Shown in pieces: positions 49,601-57,709 of a stretch of 64,000 nucleotides of DNA. The translations under genes were made by a program, and so were the position numbers. How positions within the stretch are numbered: position 1 is the first letter of the stretch; every line of letters begins with the position of its first letter. Below the pieces are notes generated by a model that searched no databases, was not told the DNA's origin, and worked only from the letters and a program-made list of their open reading frames with translations. Origin of the DNA: Callaeas wilsoni (lineage: Eukaryota; Chordata; Aves; Passeriformes; Callaeidae). The DNA lies in assembly GCA_013398955.1 (NCBI GenBank), contig VWPU01003220.1:1-64000 (forward strand), in the 5' to 3' direction.

Positions 49601-52600
49601 TAAAACACATATTCCAAGTAATTCACCTCAGAGACAAACATCAGCATCACTTCTTCTCTAAACACCAGCAAAACTTTTAATTGGCACCAAGGGGCTCCGT
49701 AAAAAGCACTTTGTTTTTTCCTTCACCAGAAGCCAAAAGTGCTATTGTATTATGGTGCCAGGCATGAAAAACAAACCCATCCTAACCATTCTCAATATCT
49801 GTTACTATTCTGAGACACCAACCTGAGTCACAATAAGATGCTAAATAAGACAATTAAAAATTATAACCTCAACCCATCTCAATGTCTTCCTAAGCAAGTT
49901 TCAGATCCATGATTGAAAACTACTTCATTAGGTTTAAAAAACATTCATATGCATTCTAATTTTCACTTTTCCAGTTGAAGCTTTTATTTTCTATACTTCA
50001 GAATTTCAGTCTGTAATACAAAATAGGGTATTAAAGAATCCTGATAAAACCAGAAAGGATGAAATTGCATTACTTTTTAAATTTCATCACTTTGAAGCTT
50101 CAACATATCTTTCTTTTATGTATACAAAAAATGAAGTGTGGATGCGTTTCAGAGCACGAAGACTTGCATGTGAATTTACTATGAAATACTGACATCGGTG
50201 TGAAACCTAGGAAGTTATTAAATGTAATCAGGATCCTTCTTTTGGAAGGGGTGACAATTGGCACGTATTAGTTCAAAAGACAATCTGATTGAAGGACGAG
50301 GCTCAGCAAGTTGCTGAACAAAAATTAATTTGTCCTTGTTACATTGGTTCTTAGGCAAATTCATAGCAGTTCACAAACTGTGACTGAGGTGAAGGGCTCA
50401 CCAGCCACACTGAGTCTCACACAGCCATTAATTATCAAACTGAGTGAGGAGACATCACATCCACTCATTTCTAAGATGACAGTTTATCACTAAGAAGCCT
50501 TCAAATCTCAGGAATTTTGAGGCATCATGCTCTCAGAAGTACTGCACGTAAAGCACAACAAGTTCTCAGGCTATGGTTTTTGTAACACTGCTGTATGTGC
50601 CAAAGACAGGGAAACAGAGGTACAAGACAAGGCTCCCCAAAGGTCAGAAATGACTGACTCCAGACCCTTCCCAGTATGCTGTAAGATTACTTCTACTTAG
50701 ATAAAGAGAACTAGATGGATCTTGGCTGCCTCATCAAGTCATTCCAATGAATGTGAACTGTGGTCACTGACATAGCTGCTTGCAAAGAAGCCATCCCAAC
50801 AGTGGTGATCCTGATACAGCTCTATACATTCTACACATTCTCTCCGTAAAATTCCATTTTGGATGGATTAATTTAACACACAAATCACAACCAACCGCTT
50901 AGCGGGCAAGCAAATTACCACAGACTTGCCTACAAAAGTGACTTTTGTCATCAGTACATCAAAAAAGCGATAAAGGAGACCATCATCCGCTAAATAGATA
51001 AAATTTGTTGATGTAAAGATGTGGCTGATGACAGAATTTTCCTTCAAGGGCCACCTACTCTTCTAGGTCTGCACGAGGTACCTTTTTACTGGGGTAATTT
51101 CACTCATACATAGGAGGGGTAGAGGGCTGAAAGACATTGGTTACTTTTGAAGGGAGAGGAAAAGAAAAAAAAATCACACCAAGACAAACTAATAAAATTT
51201 ATTAAATACATACACAGGTCAGCAAACTAAGATGCTAGTCACACTGACACAGACATTGCTTGACTGATTTCTCAATATTTGAGACTTTAGCCCCATCACC
51301 ACGGATGTCTGACATTCAAAACGGTAAACAGGAGGAAGTTTAATGCAAATGAGCATTGAGCTGAACTCTGACCCTGTTATTTCCCCATTTTTATGAAAAG
51401 AGACTTAAATGTCACTGATTCACAGTAAAAGCTGACACTAAACCCTCAAACAACATTATATGTCTATAGATTGTCATGCCCAGACGTTCCAGCGTGCAAC
51501 AGTAATAAATTATTCACAGTGATCAAGAAGTAACTTTTTAGGCAACAAATCATGTAAGGAATCTATTTACACTTTGAAAGTTTTCTTCTGTAGAAGTATT
51601 AAATATTTAAAGACTCTATTTAAAGGTATTTTAATATTAATAGGTATAAAAATGCTTCCTTTGTGACAGTGTAATATTTTGCCATATTATAAAGTATTTT
51701 TTTATATTGAATGCTTTTATATAAATTATTTCAACTTGTGATGAAAACCGCCAAAGAGAGAAACAAGAATCAAAACAGGAACCTTAGCTAAGAAGAAACA
51801 GTTGGCAGCAAGGAACACAAGCAGATAATTCATGTCATAAGTAAATATAATGTAAGTAATTAAACTTCAACAACCCTGAGAGGTAGCAAAGTATCACCAC
51901 CCCTATTTAACATGTTAATCATAGCTTTTATGTTGCACTACAGAATAATAATGCAATTACAAATTCGCAGACAACAGATTGAGTGCATCTTTCGTACAAA
52001 AAGAATGCTATCAGTTCTACACACCGTGCTACTGAAGGTGTGTCTTACGCTCTCCCTGTCATTAGACCTCTTGTGCTACCCCTGTATCTTTCAAGTGCCA
52101 GGCAGTAGCATTCAAATCTTTGATGAACACACCTCTCACACTCTGTTCAACAATATCAGTAAGATTTCGGACAAGGAAAGCAAGGATTTCCAGGCCTGTG
52201 AATGGGCTCCCTCTTTCCAGCAGCAGCCACTCTCAGCCAACATGATTTTACTTGAACCATGAGAGGAAGAGAACATGGAAGAGACAGAAGGGAGCAAGAT
52301 GTGGCATCAATAGGATGTTACTGTGACTCTTCCCTCAACACCTATCTACATCCCAAAATCCACAGATCTCAAATACACAGCAGCTCTGCCGCTTTGCTAG
52401 CGGCTGGATGGCACCCGGGCTGTCTGTGCCAGAGCTGAGGAGAAAAACCAGGTGACACCAGAGCCCCGAGAGGAGATGAGGACAAAGATGTAATAGATGG
52501 TGACAAAGGGTGGTTCAGACCACGGCACAGAATTAGTATCACTGATACTATGATAACAATGTGCAACAACCAGTGTGCCACAACAATTAGGGTTAATTAC

Positions 52601-54841
52601 GCCACTGCTGCAGGAGTGACATCCTGGCCAACGTTGGCCACACACAATGGAAGGTATCTGCACTATGCTCACAACACAAGCTCCAGGGCTGTTAGAGGAG
52701 TTAATGCAGGGACACAAATCTCAAATCATTACCCGAGTGAACACGAGGCAGAGATGTCTTCAAGATGCAGGCATTCCATGATTTATGCAGGGAGACCACT
52801 GGAACAGGAGCATTCCCAAACCAGTAACACTGGCTGCAGAAGACAGTAATCTTAGCAGATGGATTTCTCATTAAAATCATTCCCAATCTATCTCTTACCT
52901 CAAATGACAGGGACCTTGACCCTAAAATTTTTTCACAGCTATTCAGTATAATCTTACAATCTGTTTTCTCTACATCTATTCTGTCAGTGTAATCTTCCCA
53001 TTTTGCTCACTCCACCATAACTTCACCTTGTACAAAGCTGAAACAGGAGAAATTCAAGGCACATATTATCCAAGATGCCCAGCCACAAATTTTACCAAGA
53101 GACATTTAGATAAGATATTAGCCAAAAAAAAAAAAAATTTTCACTGACAGTTATCAAGCACTGGAACAGGCTGCCCAGGGAAGTGGTCGAATCAACAGTC
53201 CTGGAGGTTTTTAAAAGAGGTGTAGATGTAGCACTTGCACATAACACACATTGTTTAGTGGTGCACTTGGCAGTACTGGGTTATTGGTTGGACTCGATGA
53301 CCTGAAAAGTCTTTTCCAACCTAAATGATCCTACACCTGTAAATTAAACACCTTCTCCTTCCCACCGCTCCCTATGTAGACCATGGCATGAAATTCAGAT
53401 GCATGCTACAAGTCTGATTCGAAACAAACCAAGAGAACACTGGAAGAACATCCTTCTCCCTTATTATACCCCCCAGTAAAAAGAGCCATTCCTTCCCCTG
53501 CGAAACCCAGGTACAGAACAGGGGACAATGCAGACAGTCCTCGACACACCAAAGGAACTGTTGACTGCTTTTATGAAAACCTATGAACTAGGGGTGTTCT
53601 AAGTCTTATGCAAGGAAAACACACCAACACTTAAAGACAACACTGCAGAGCCCTCCATGCTGTCCATATGCCATGGATTTCTCCAATGAATTGTTGGAGG
53701 AGACAGGATGACAAAGCTCAGGTTAGTAACAGAAATCTGTTCCATATTCCATTGTCGCCTTTTTTCTAAACTTGAGATCATTTTTAGTAAGGAGGTAATA
53801 TAAAAGTGGATCTTTACTGAAGGCTTTCAGGGGCATTTATGGAAAGATGTCCACAAAAGTCCACCTCTCCCAGAGGTGAGTACATTTTTATAGGTTTTAG
53901 GAAATTAGCATAAGAGATAAAAAGCACCAATTAGGAGGACAAGTGGCAATGCAATTCCCCCCCAGGTCAAGCCCCTTCTCTGGAGCGGCCCCTTCGGCAC
54001 TAGCTGTATGTTGTCCATGAAAATATATCTCAAAGAGTTGTTCTCAACCTTGGTAGCCAGGAAGAACCAAGATAGGATAGGGACCTTGTACCCCCCGGGG
54101 CTTAGAGCTCTGGAATTTGTTTTGTCTTTCTGCCTAAGGACAGGCCATGGAACAGCACTAGGAAAACTAGCCACTAATACAACAGGCTACAGAGCTACAA
54201 ATATATGTGCGAAGAATACAGAGAACGTACAAAAGAAAAAAAAAAAAAAAAGGCAAAACTCAAAACGGCATCACCATCCAGGGGAAAGTGTCCCTGCTCA
54301 TGACTAGGGGGAAGGTGAAACGAGACGATCTTTAAGGTCCCTCCCAACTCAAACCATTCCATGATCAAACAAACAAATCCCCACGCAACCGCTGTTTGCA
54401 AACACGATCGGGTGCAGCCGCGGCGCAGCCCCTCGCTGCCGACACGCTGTGCAGCGTGTGCGGGAATACGGACTCCAGGGCCAGGACACGGTGCACGGCC
54501 ACAACAGAGAGCAGAACAGCTGACACTTTAAATACCCGCACTTAAACGGAATACTCAAGGCTTGGAACGTTCAACCAAAGGGTCCCAGCACTAAGTGTCT
54601 TTTTAAAAACCTGCGAACAGTCCCGTCCCGCCTGCGGCTCGAGTGAGGCTAATGACAGCGGAAAATGTCCCCTAATTCCCCAAGGAAACTCCCTCTCTCC
54701 ACAACCGGCTCTCACCTGCTGGCTCAGGTAGCGCGTCAGGTAGGGGCCGGCTGGCACCGAGGAGCTCCGGCGGCGGCGGAGCGGGGCGGGCAGGGCGCCG
54801 GCCGCGCCGAGGAGCGGCAGAAGCAGGAGGAGCCGCAGCAT
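28418..54841 (-). CDS. PRCP: PRCP, lysosomal Pro-X carboxypeptidase (whole gene span, nine coding exons)
   Basis: Serine carboxypeptidase of family S28 that removes the C-terminal residue after proline; known substrates include angiotensin II/III, des-Arg9-bradykinin and alpha-MSH. It acts in lysosomes and at the cell surface. The nine exons total 1,440 nt (479 aa plus stop) with every junction in frame; human PRCP is 496 aa. A signal peptide (residues 1-17: Leu-rich [15 protein letters not shown]) precedes a short Arg-rich pro-segment. Visible motifs are EHRYYG (107-112), the nucleophile elbow GGSYGG (Ser165), LDPW (Asp417) and GAHHLDLR (His442 by alignment with human His455). N-glycosylation sequons include N51HT, N87NT, N119ES and N427IT. 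Intron lengths range from 329 bp to 15.5 kb. The gene is transcribed divergently from DDIAS. No frameshift or missing catalytic residue was found. Confidence 0.96.
32698..32885 (-). CDS. PRCP: PRCP exon 8
   Basis: 188 nt between acceptor TTTCAG and donor CAG|GTGAGT. It reads [20 protein letters not shown], then WGVRPRLSW and YGGKNISSH, ending in NIIF plus two bases of Ser412. Strong match to human residues of the same region, including the conserved WGVRPR and YGGKNISSH. Confidence 0.96.
33003..33748 (-). mobile_element. CR1 LINE inside PRCP intron 7
   Basis: Antisense CR1 on the plus strand: CTTGAGGCCATTTCTTCTCA, GGGAGCTGTAGAGAGCATTA, CTCCAGCCCCTCAATGCCTT, TTGAGGTGTGGCCTCACCAG and CAACACCCCCAGGTCCTTTT. 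The element's sense strand is the strand of PRCP transcription. It holds the 3' part of ORF2 with frame breaks. The plus-strand frames at 33414-33758 are its antisense shadow. Confidence 0.95.
34038..34202 (-). CDS. PRCP: PRCP exon 7
   Basis: 165 nt, phase 0 at both ends: acceptor TTGTAG|GAAATC and donor TACCAG|GTATGC. Encodes residues 295-349, [20 protein letters not shown] through [16 protein letters not shown] to GWYYQ. Matches the human segment with the conserved YYNY(S/T)G sequon. Confidence 0.95.
34676..34733 (-). mobile_element. Short CR1 tail fragment in PRCP intron 6
   Basis: TTAAGGTTGGAAAAGATCTC and AAGATCAAGTCCACATC are the antisense CR1 3' terminus. Only about 55 bp, so the assignment rests on the terminal motif. 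A small AT/CA-type microsatellite (ACATACATACATATATG) lies just before it at 34638-34656. Confidence 0.6.
35691..35863 (-). CDS. PRCP: PRCP exon 6
   Basis: 173 nt: acceptor ATTAAAG|ATGCAGG, donor ATAAAG|GTAATT. Encodes the second and third bases of Asp237, then [33 protein letters not shown] and [10 protein letters not shown] (residues 238-294). The ATG at 35863 is not a start codon; it spans the splice junction in a different frame. Confidence 0.95.
36052..36112 (-). mobile_element. Short CR1 tail fragment in PRCP intron 5
   Basis: AATCACAGAATCACTTAGGT, AGGAAAAGATCTTCAAGTCC and AACTGAGTCC form the antisense 3' terminus of CR1, truncated to about 60 bp. Confidence 0.75.
36469..36626 (-). CDS. 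PRCP: PRCP exon 5
   Basis: 158 nt: acceptor TTGCAG|AGCTCTGG and donor CAACAG|GTAAGA. The first base completes Gly184, followed by [18 protein letters not shown], then [20 protein letters not shown] and LSST. The alternative AG two bases downstream would break the frame, which fixes the acceptor. Confidence 0.95.
37304..37485 (-). CDS. PRCP: PRCP exon 4 (catalytic serine)
   Basis: 182 nt: acceptor CTCAG|GATTCC, donor GTTGG|GTGAG. Encodes residues 124-184: [18 protein letters not shown], then [18 protein letters not shown] with nucleophile Ser165, and KYPHVVVG. This is the most conserved part of the S28 fold. Confidence 0.97.
37815..37916 (-). CDS. PRCP: PRCP exon 3
   Basis: 102 nt, phase 0 on both sides: acceptor CAACCAG|GGTTTT, donor TTCAGT|GTAAGT. 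Encodes residues 90-123, [20 protein letters not shown] then [14 protein letters not shown]. An earlier GT two bases upstream would shift the frame, so the GTAAGT donor is preferred. Confidence 0.96.
39039..39179 (-). CDS. PRCP: PRCP exon 2
   Basis: 141 nt, phase 0: acceptor CTTACAG|ATCGAT, donor AACACG|GTACGT. Encodes residues 43-89: [20 protein letters not shown], then [16 protein letters not shown]. Human has the same [15 protein letters not shown] motif. It has no in-frame ATG of its own. Confidence 0.95.
44895..45845 (-). mobile_element. CR1 LINE, 3' part of ORF2 and 3' UTR
   Basis: About 950 bp, the longest CR1 copy. On the minus strand, two broken frames (45539-45769 and 45264-45680) carry the CR1 ORF2 C-terminal signature, for example [19 protein letters not shown] and [11 protein letters not shown]. 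It is followed by the usual 3' region (plus-strand TTCTTCTCATTTTATTGCTT, ACCATTAACCCAGCACTGAG). The frame is interrupted, so it is not mobile. Its sense strand is the strand of PRCP transcription. Confidence 0.96.
46155..46243 (+). mobile_element. CR1 LINE 3'-end fragment
   Basis: Sense-strand CR1 tail: GATGGACTTGATGATCTTAA, GGTCTTTTCCAGCCTAAATG and TCTATGATTCTACA. The 5' boundary is approximate. Confidence 0.85.
53137..53335 (+). mobile_element. CR1 LINE 3'-end fragment
   Basis: CTGGAACAGGCTGCCCAGGG, GGTGTAGATGTAGCACTTG, TGGTTGGACTCGATGACCTG and CTTTTCCAACCTAAATGATC form a well-preserved CR1 3' end of about 200 bp. Confidence 0.93.
53753..54198 (-). mobile_element. Possible LTR-retroelement remnant
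   Basis: On the minus strand there is an LTR-like order: a TATA-type box (CCTATAAAAATGTACTCACC, near 53890), then a R/U5-like stretch (CTTCAGTAAAGATCCACTTT, near 53815) ending GGCGACA at 53753. Upstream, a frame at 53905-54050 ends in a hydrophobic stretch ([18 protein letters not shown]) that could be the remnant of a membrane-protein tail or could be chance. Ends are uncertain and no target-site duplication was found. Confidence 0.4.
54286..54365 (+). mobile_element. CR1 LINE 3'-end fragment
   Basis: AAGTGTCCCTGCTCATGACT, GATCTTTAAGGTCCCTCCCA and ACTCAAACCATTCCATGATC form a short CR1 tail. It is preceded at about 54235-54251 by an A-run. Confidence 0.85.
54716..54841 (-). CDS. PRCP: PRCP exon 1 (start codon and signal peptide)
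   Basis: The ATG at 54841-54839 (G at -3) begins a 42-codon exon ending CAGCAG|GTGAGA. It encodes a Leu-rich signal peptide ([19 protein letters not shown]), RRRR, and then YLTRYLSQQ, which aligns with human YSVLYFQQK immediately before the (V/I)DHFGF of exon 2. This ATG is chosen because it is the first one downstream of the TATA box at 54913-54908. The frame stays open upstream through a poly-Leu stretch, but the next in-frame ATG lies beyond the promoter. Confidence 0.9.
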
Positions 54842-54913
54842 CGCCGCGGGCAGCAGGAGCAGGAGGAGCAAGAGCAGGAGCAGCAGGAGCGCTGTCGGCC
54901 CCGCCACTTTATA
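54842..54913 (-). promoter_or_regulatory. PRCP: PRCP core promoter: TATA box and short 5' UTR
   Basis: On the minus strand TATAAAG occupies 54913-54907, 66 bp upstream of the ATG. Transcription would start near 54882 and give a 5' UTR of about 40 nt. That UTR is a CTG/CTC-rich (leucine-codon) simple repeat in frame with the signal peptide. A TATA box inside a CpG island is seen directly; its use is inferred. Confidence 0.5.
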
Positions 54914-55380
54914 CGGGCCCGGCTCCCCCGCCCGGGGCTGCCCCGCGCGGCCCCGCGGGGAGCGGCGGGGCCCTGGGGGCGGGGCCAGCCCCACACGTGG
55001 AGGGGCGGGCCCTAAGCAGCGGCGCCTTCCCATTGGCTGTCGCTCGGGAGTTGGCTCGCGCGCGCCTTCGCGGTTGGCTGAGGTGGCTTCCATAGGTGTT
55101 TCGGCCGCGCGGCCTCCGCCGGGGAGGCAGCGATTGGCTGCCCGAAGCACGTGATCCGCCCGTCCCGCCGCTCCGTGCCGTGCGGGGGCGCGGCCGGCGT
55201 TCTCGCTTTGTGATTGGTCGAGAGTGGCAGCTCCCCTCCCCGCACTGCGTTGCGATTGGCTGAGCGCCGCCTCGTCCCGCCCCCTGGCGGCCCTCAGCAG
55301 CCGCCCTTCCGCCCTTCCGCTCTGCCCTCAGGCCGCGGGCCCGCCTGGGCGGCCCAGACCCCTCTGCTCGCCCGGCCCGA
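54914..55380. promoter_or_regulatory. Bidirectional PRCP/DDIAS CpG-island promoter
   Basis: The start regions of the two head-to-head genes are about 400-500 bp apart. The interval is very GC- and CpG-rich. ATTGG (CCAAT on the minus strand) occurs at 55032, 55133, 55213 and 55255, three of them as ATTGGCTG, plus a GGTTGGCTG variant at 55072. CACGTG E-boxes lie at 54994-54999 and 55148-55153, the latter as AGCACGTGATC, close to the CLEAR site GTCACGTGAC used by TFEB/MITF on lysosomal genes. GC-box-like GGGGCGGGG-type sequence lies near 54975-54983. Multiple CCAAT boxes (NF-Y) are typical of bidirectional and cell-cycle promoters. Confidence 0.75.
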
Positions 55381-55406
55381 CGGCGCTGAGCGCAGCCAGT
55401 GCCCAG
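55300..55406 (+). other. DDIAS: DDIAS 5' non-coding exon 1 (approximate)
   Basis: A good donor, GCCCAG|GTGAGTC, at 55406/55407 lies at the plus-strand edge of the CpG island. The start is a guess. A further non-coding exon could begin at 55511 after TTTTCCCCAG, but no strong donor follows it (weak options near 55636 and 55670). Frames across this region (55214-55720, 55224-55475) are GC-rich shadows. Confidence 0.4.
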
Positions 55407-57580
55407 GTGAGTCGGACCGGACCGGCCGCTCGCTGTCGGCCTCGGGGAGGCTCAGAGGTGAAAACGGGGGTGTGAGATGTGTTAACGGCTCGTGCTTTGC
55501 TTTTCCCCAGCGAGAGAGCGAGGCAGCGGGATCACCAGAGGGCACCAGGAACCGCAGTGGGAGCCGGGCCGCTGAAAGGCAGCGGGCGCGGCAGGAGCAC
55601 CTGGAGGGCTGTGTGATTCCCTGGCCGGCAGCTGAGGTTTGGGTTGTTTGGTTTATTACAAAAAGTTCAAGTAAAACAGATCTGTTCGTGCTGTCCTCTT
55701 TTCAGTCTGCGTCGAGATAACGAGCTTTGTCTTTCTTCCAAAGGGAAATAGAGATGGAGATCTTGAGTCTGTTTGCTCTTTCCACAAGCTGTGTGAGCAC
55801 TTATATGCCCTGCTTTATCTCCCGTATTTCAGTTGAATACTTGCAGTGTTCTCTGTTTTCTGGGGTGTGCTTTTGCGGTTTGTTTGGGTTTGTTTGTGTG
55901 TTTTTTAATGTCTTTTAAAAGTGCGAATAACAAAAACTATGTAAACTTTGTTTCTAGAGTTCTGATTTGAAAATAGGTGGGAATGAAGCACCTGCTGGTT
56001 TCTCCAAACACACCTTTTTGTGCAATAAAAAAATCAGACTTAACTTTATTACTCCTTTTCTATATATTGATGTGTTTTCCATGTACTTTTTACTGTTATC
56101 TTGTTCCATAACTAAAACGAAACCGTTCCCTTTTGGCAAGAGTTGGGGGCATGCACCATTCAATATACTGAGTCAAATGAGTCTGTTAATAGGTGTGTTC
56201 TGAAGAGATGGTTTTTTTCTCATTTTATTTGGCCCCCTATTAAAGCTTTCCCCTTCCCCTACCTCCATTTTCCAGACGTAGAGAATATTAGGATTTTTTT
56301 TTTTTGTGCGTCTGAATTCTTCAGAGTAATGAGTTTAGTCACTCGCATTCTTCTAGTACTCAGTGTTACAGATCTTGCTTTTACCAGAATGCTGAGAAAG
56401 GTGTCCCAAAGGGCAAAGGAATAGCCTGAAAGTTTAACTTTCTGGTGGTAAAATATGAACCAAGCATCATTGTTGATTATTGAATGTGGGAGGTTTTTAA
56501 CCTATAAAAGCCATACTTGAGTCTTCTCTATCTCATTGGTCTTTTGCCTCTCTGAGAGTTTTGGGATGAAGATGTGGAATTCCCTTCCTATCCTGAGTTC
56601 ATTCTGCAGTTTACATCAAAGAGATTTATATTTAGCTACGGCTGTGATAAAAGAGCTTTTGCAAATATGGACTTTCAAGGAGTCATTTAATTCAGCTGTA
56701 GAGAACATTTTGGTCATTTAAGTTGGAACTCTCTGATTTGAGGTGTTGGATGAGGCTCCAAGGAACTTGGTCTAGTGGAAGGTGTCCCTGCCCATGGCAT
56801 TGGGGCTGAAACTAGATGATGTTTAAGGTCCCTTCCAACCCAAATCATTCCAGGATTCTATGACTGTTGTCTTTTCTAACATCTGCTGAGAAAAAAGTTG
56901 TCTGTCTAAAATAGGGGGAGTTTCCTAAAACTGGAAGTTTTGGGCAGTATAGTATAATGAAGCCAAAATAAATCTGAAGGAAAGTAATACTGGATAAAAA
57001 TAAATTAATTCCTATTTATTTGAATGTTTAGTTCATCATTTATTTGTCAAATCTACACAGCCTCTGTTGAAATCAGTGGTAAACGCCTGGAGCTGCCCCT
57101 TTATCTCAGAATGTGATACAGGAGCAAAATTAGTTGCTATTGTGAGCCTTTTTCAAGATTTTCTGAGTATCCTTTCTGAGTCATTGGTGTTGAAGCGTTC
57201 GCCAAATTACAAGTGCAGAATCATTTCCGTTTTTAACCCCGTGTTGACTTTACTCTAAATTAAGGAAAAAAATTAGAAAGCTATTTGCTGCAGTGCTGTG
57301 CCCAAGGATCATTCTAATAAGGATTCCCTAAATGCAAGTGAGAATTCTCATGATCTGTGTGCAATGGTGTGCAAATGCCACGAACACTTCCTTCTTATTA
57401 CATAACTTCATGCTTTTTTTTCTTTTTAAAGAGTTAATTAATAGAATTTCTATTTTCAAACAGAGATCATAATTTCCTGAAGACAGCTGTTTAAAATGTT
57501 AAAATAACTCAGCTGAAAGCAGTTAGTATTAACATCTCATAAAATGAAAACTCTGTACCATTTCAACTTACTTGTTTCAG
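55407..57580 (+). other. DDIAS: DDIAS intron in the 5' UTR
   Basis: Between the inferred non-coding exon and the first coding exon. It contains the CR1 tail at 56743-56864, T-runs (56296-56306) and AT-rich unique sequence. The short frames here (55727-55918, 56143-56424) have no recognisable domain. Confidence 0.5.
56743..56864 (+). mobile_element. CR1 LINE 3'-end fragment
   Basis: GGATGAGGCTCCAAGGAACT, TGGTCTAGTGGAAGGTGTCC, CTGCCCATGGCATTGGGG and GTCCCTTCCAACCCAAATCA form a sense-strand CR1 tail of about 120 bp within the DDIAS 5' intron. Confidence 0.92.
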
Positions 57581-57583
57581 GTG

Positions 57584-57592
57584 ATGCTGTGA
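57584..57592 (+). promoter_or_regulatory. DDIAS: Minimal upstream ORF (ATG CTG TGA) before the DDIAS start
   Basis: The first coding exon opens right after CTTGTTTCAG with GTGATGCTGTGAGCACATGA. This contains a two-codon uORF, ATG CTG TGA, ending four bases before the main ATG. The uORF start has G at -3; the main ATG has C at -3 and A at +4, a weaker context. Confidence 0.5.
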
Positions 57593-57596
57593 GCAC

Positions 57597-57709
57597 ATGA
57601 ATAGTCCGCAGGGACTCTTGGCTGCCTCTGTGATTTCCGTCCAGAATTCCTGCTTCATCTATCCTGCCTGTAAAAACTGCTTTTCTAGGCTGATACTAGA
57701 TTCCAGGAG
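57597..57709 (+). CDS. DDIAS: DDIAS coding exon 1
   Basis: The ATG at 57597 gives MNSPQGLLAASVISVQNSCF, then IYPACKNCFSRLILDSR. Human has LLASVLALQNSSFIYPSCQK at the same place. The exon starts at 57581 after TTTCAG and ends AGGAG|GTATGT, with two bases of Arg38 left over. It carries the first half of the zinc ribbon. Confidence 0.93.

Larger units (their letters stand above)
39180..54715 (-). other. PRCP: PRCP intron 1 (15.5 kb)
   Basis: Bounded by donor CAGCAG|GTGAGA at 54715 and acceptor TTACAG before 39179. Much of it is AT-rich unique DNA (39240-39720, 47340-47660, 49850-50120, 51150-51900) with A/T runs. CR1 fragments occur at 44895-45845, 46155-46243, 53137-53335 and 54286-54365, with a possible LTR remnant at 53753-54198. 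Frames such as 43550-43921 and 51912-52262 have no recognisable domain. No nested gene was found. Confidence 0.8.

Noticed and set aside
54542..55150. 202-codon minus-strand frame as a longer PRCP N-terminus
   Set aside because: It runs from the promoter into intron 1. Its upstream ATG codons lie before the TATA box, and the signal peptide begins cleanly at 54841.
55214..55720. 168-codon plus-strand frame in the CpG island
   Set aside because: It crosses a good splice donor at 55406 and a likely acceptor at 55510, and has no similarity to any protein; it is a GC-rich shadow at the DDIAS 5' end.
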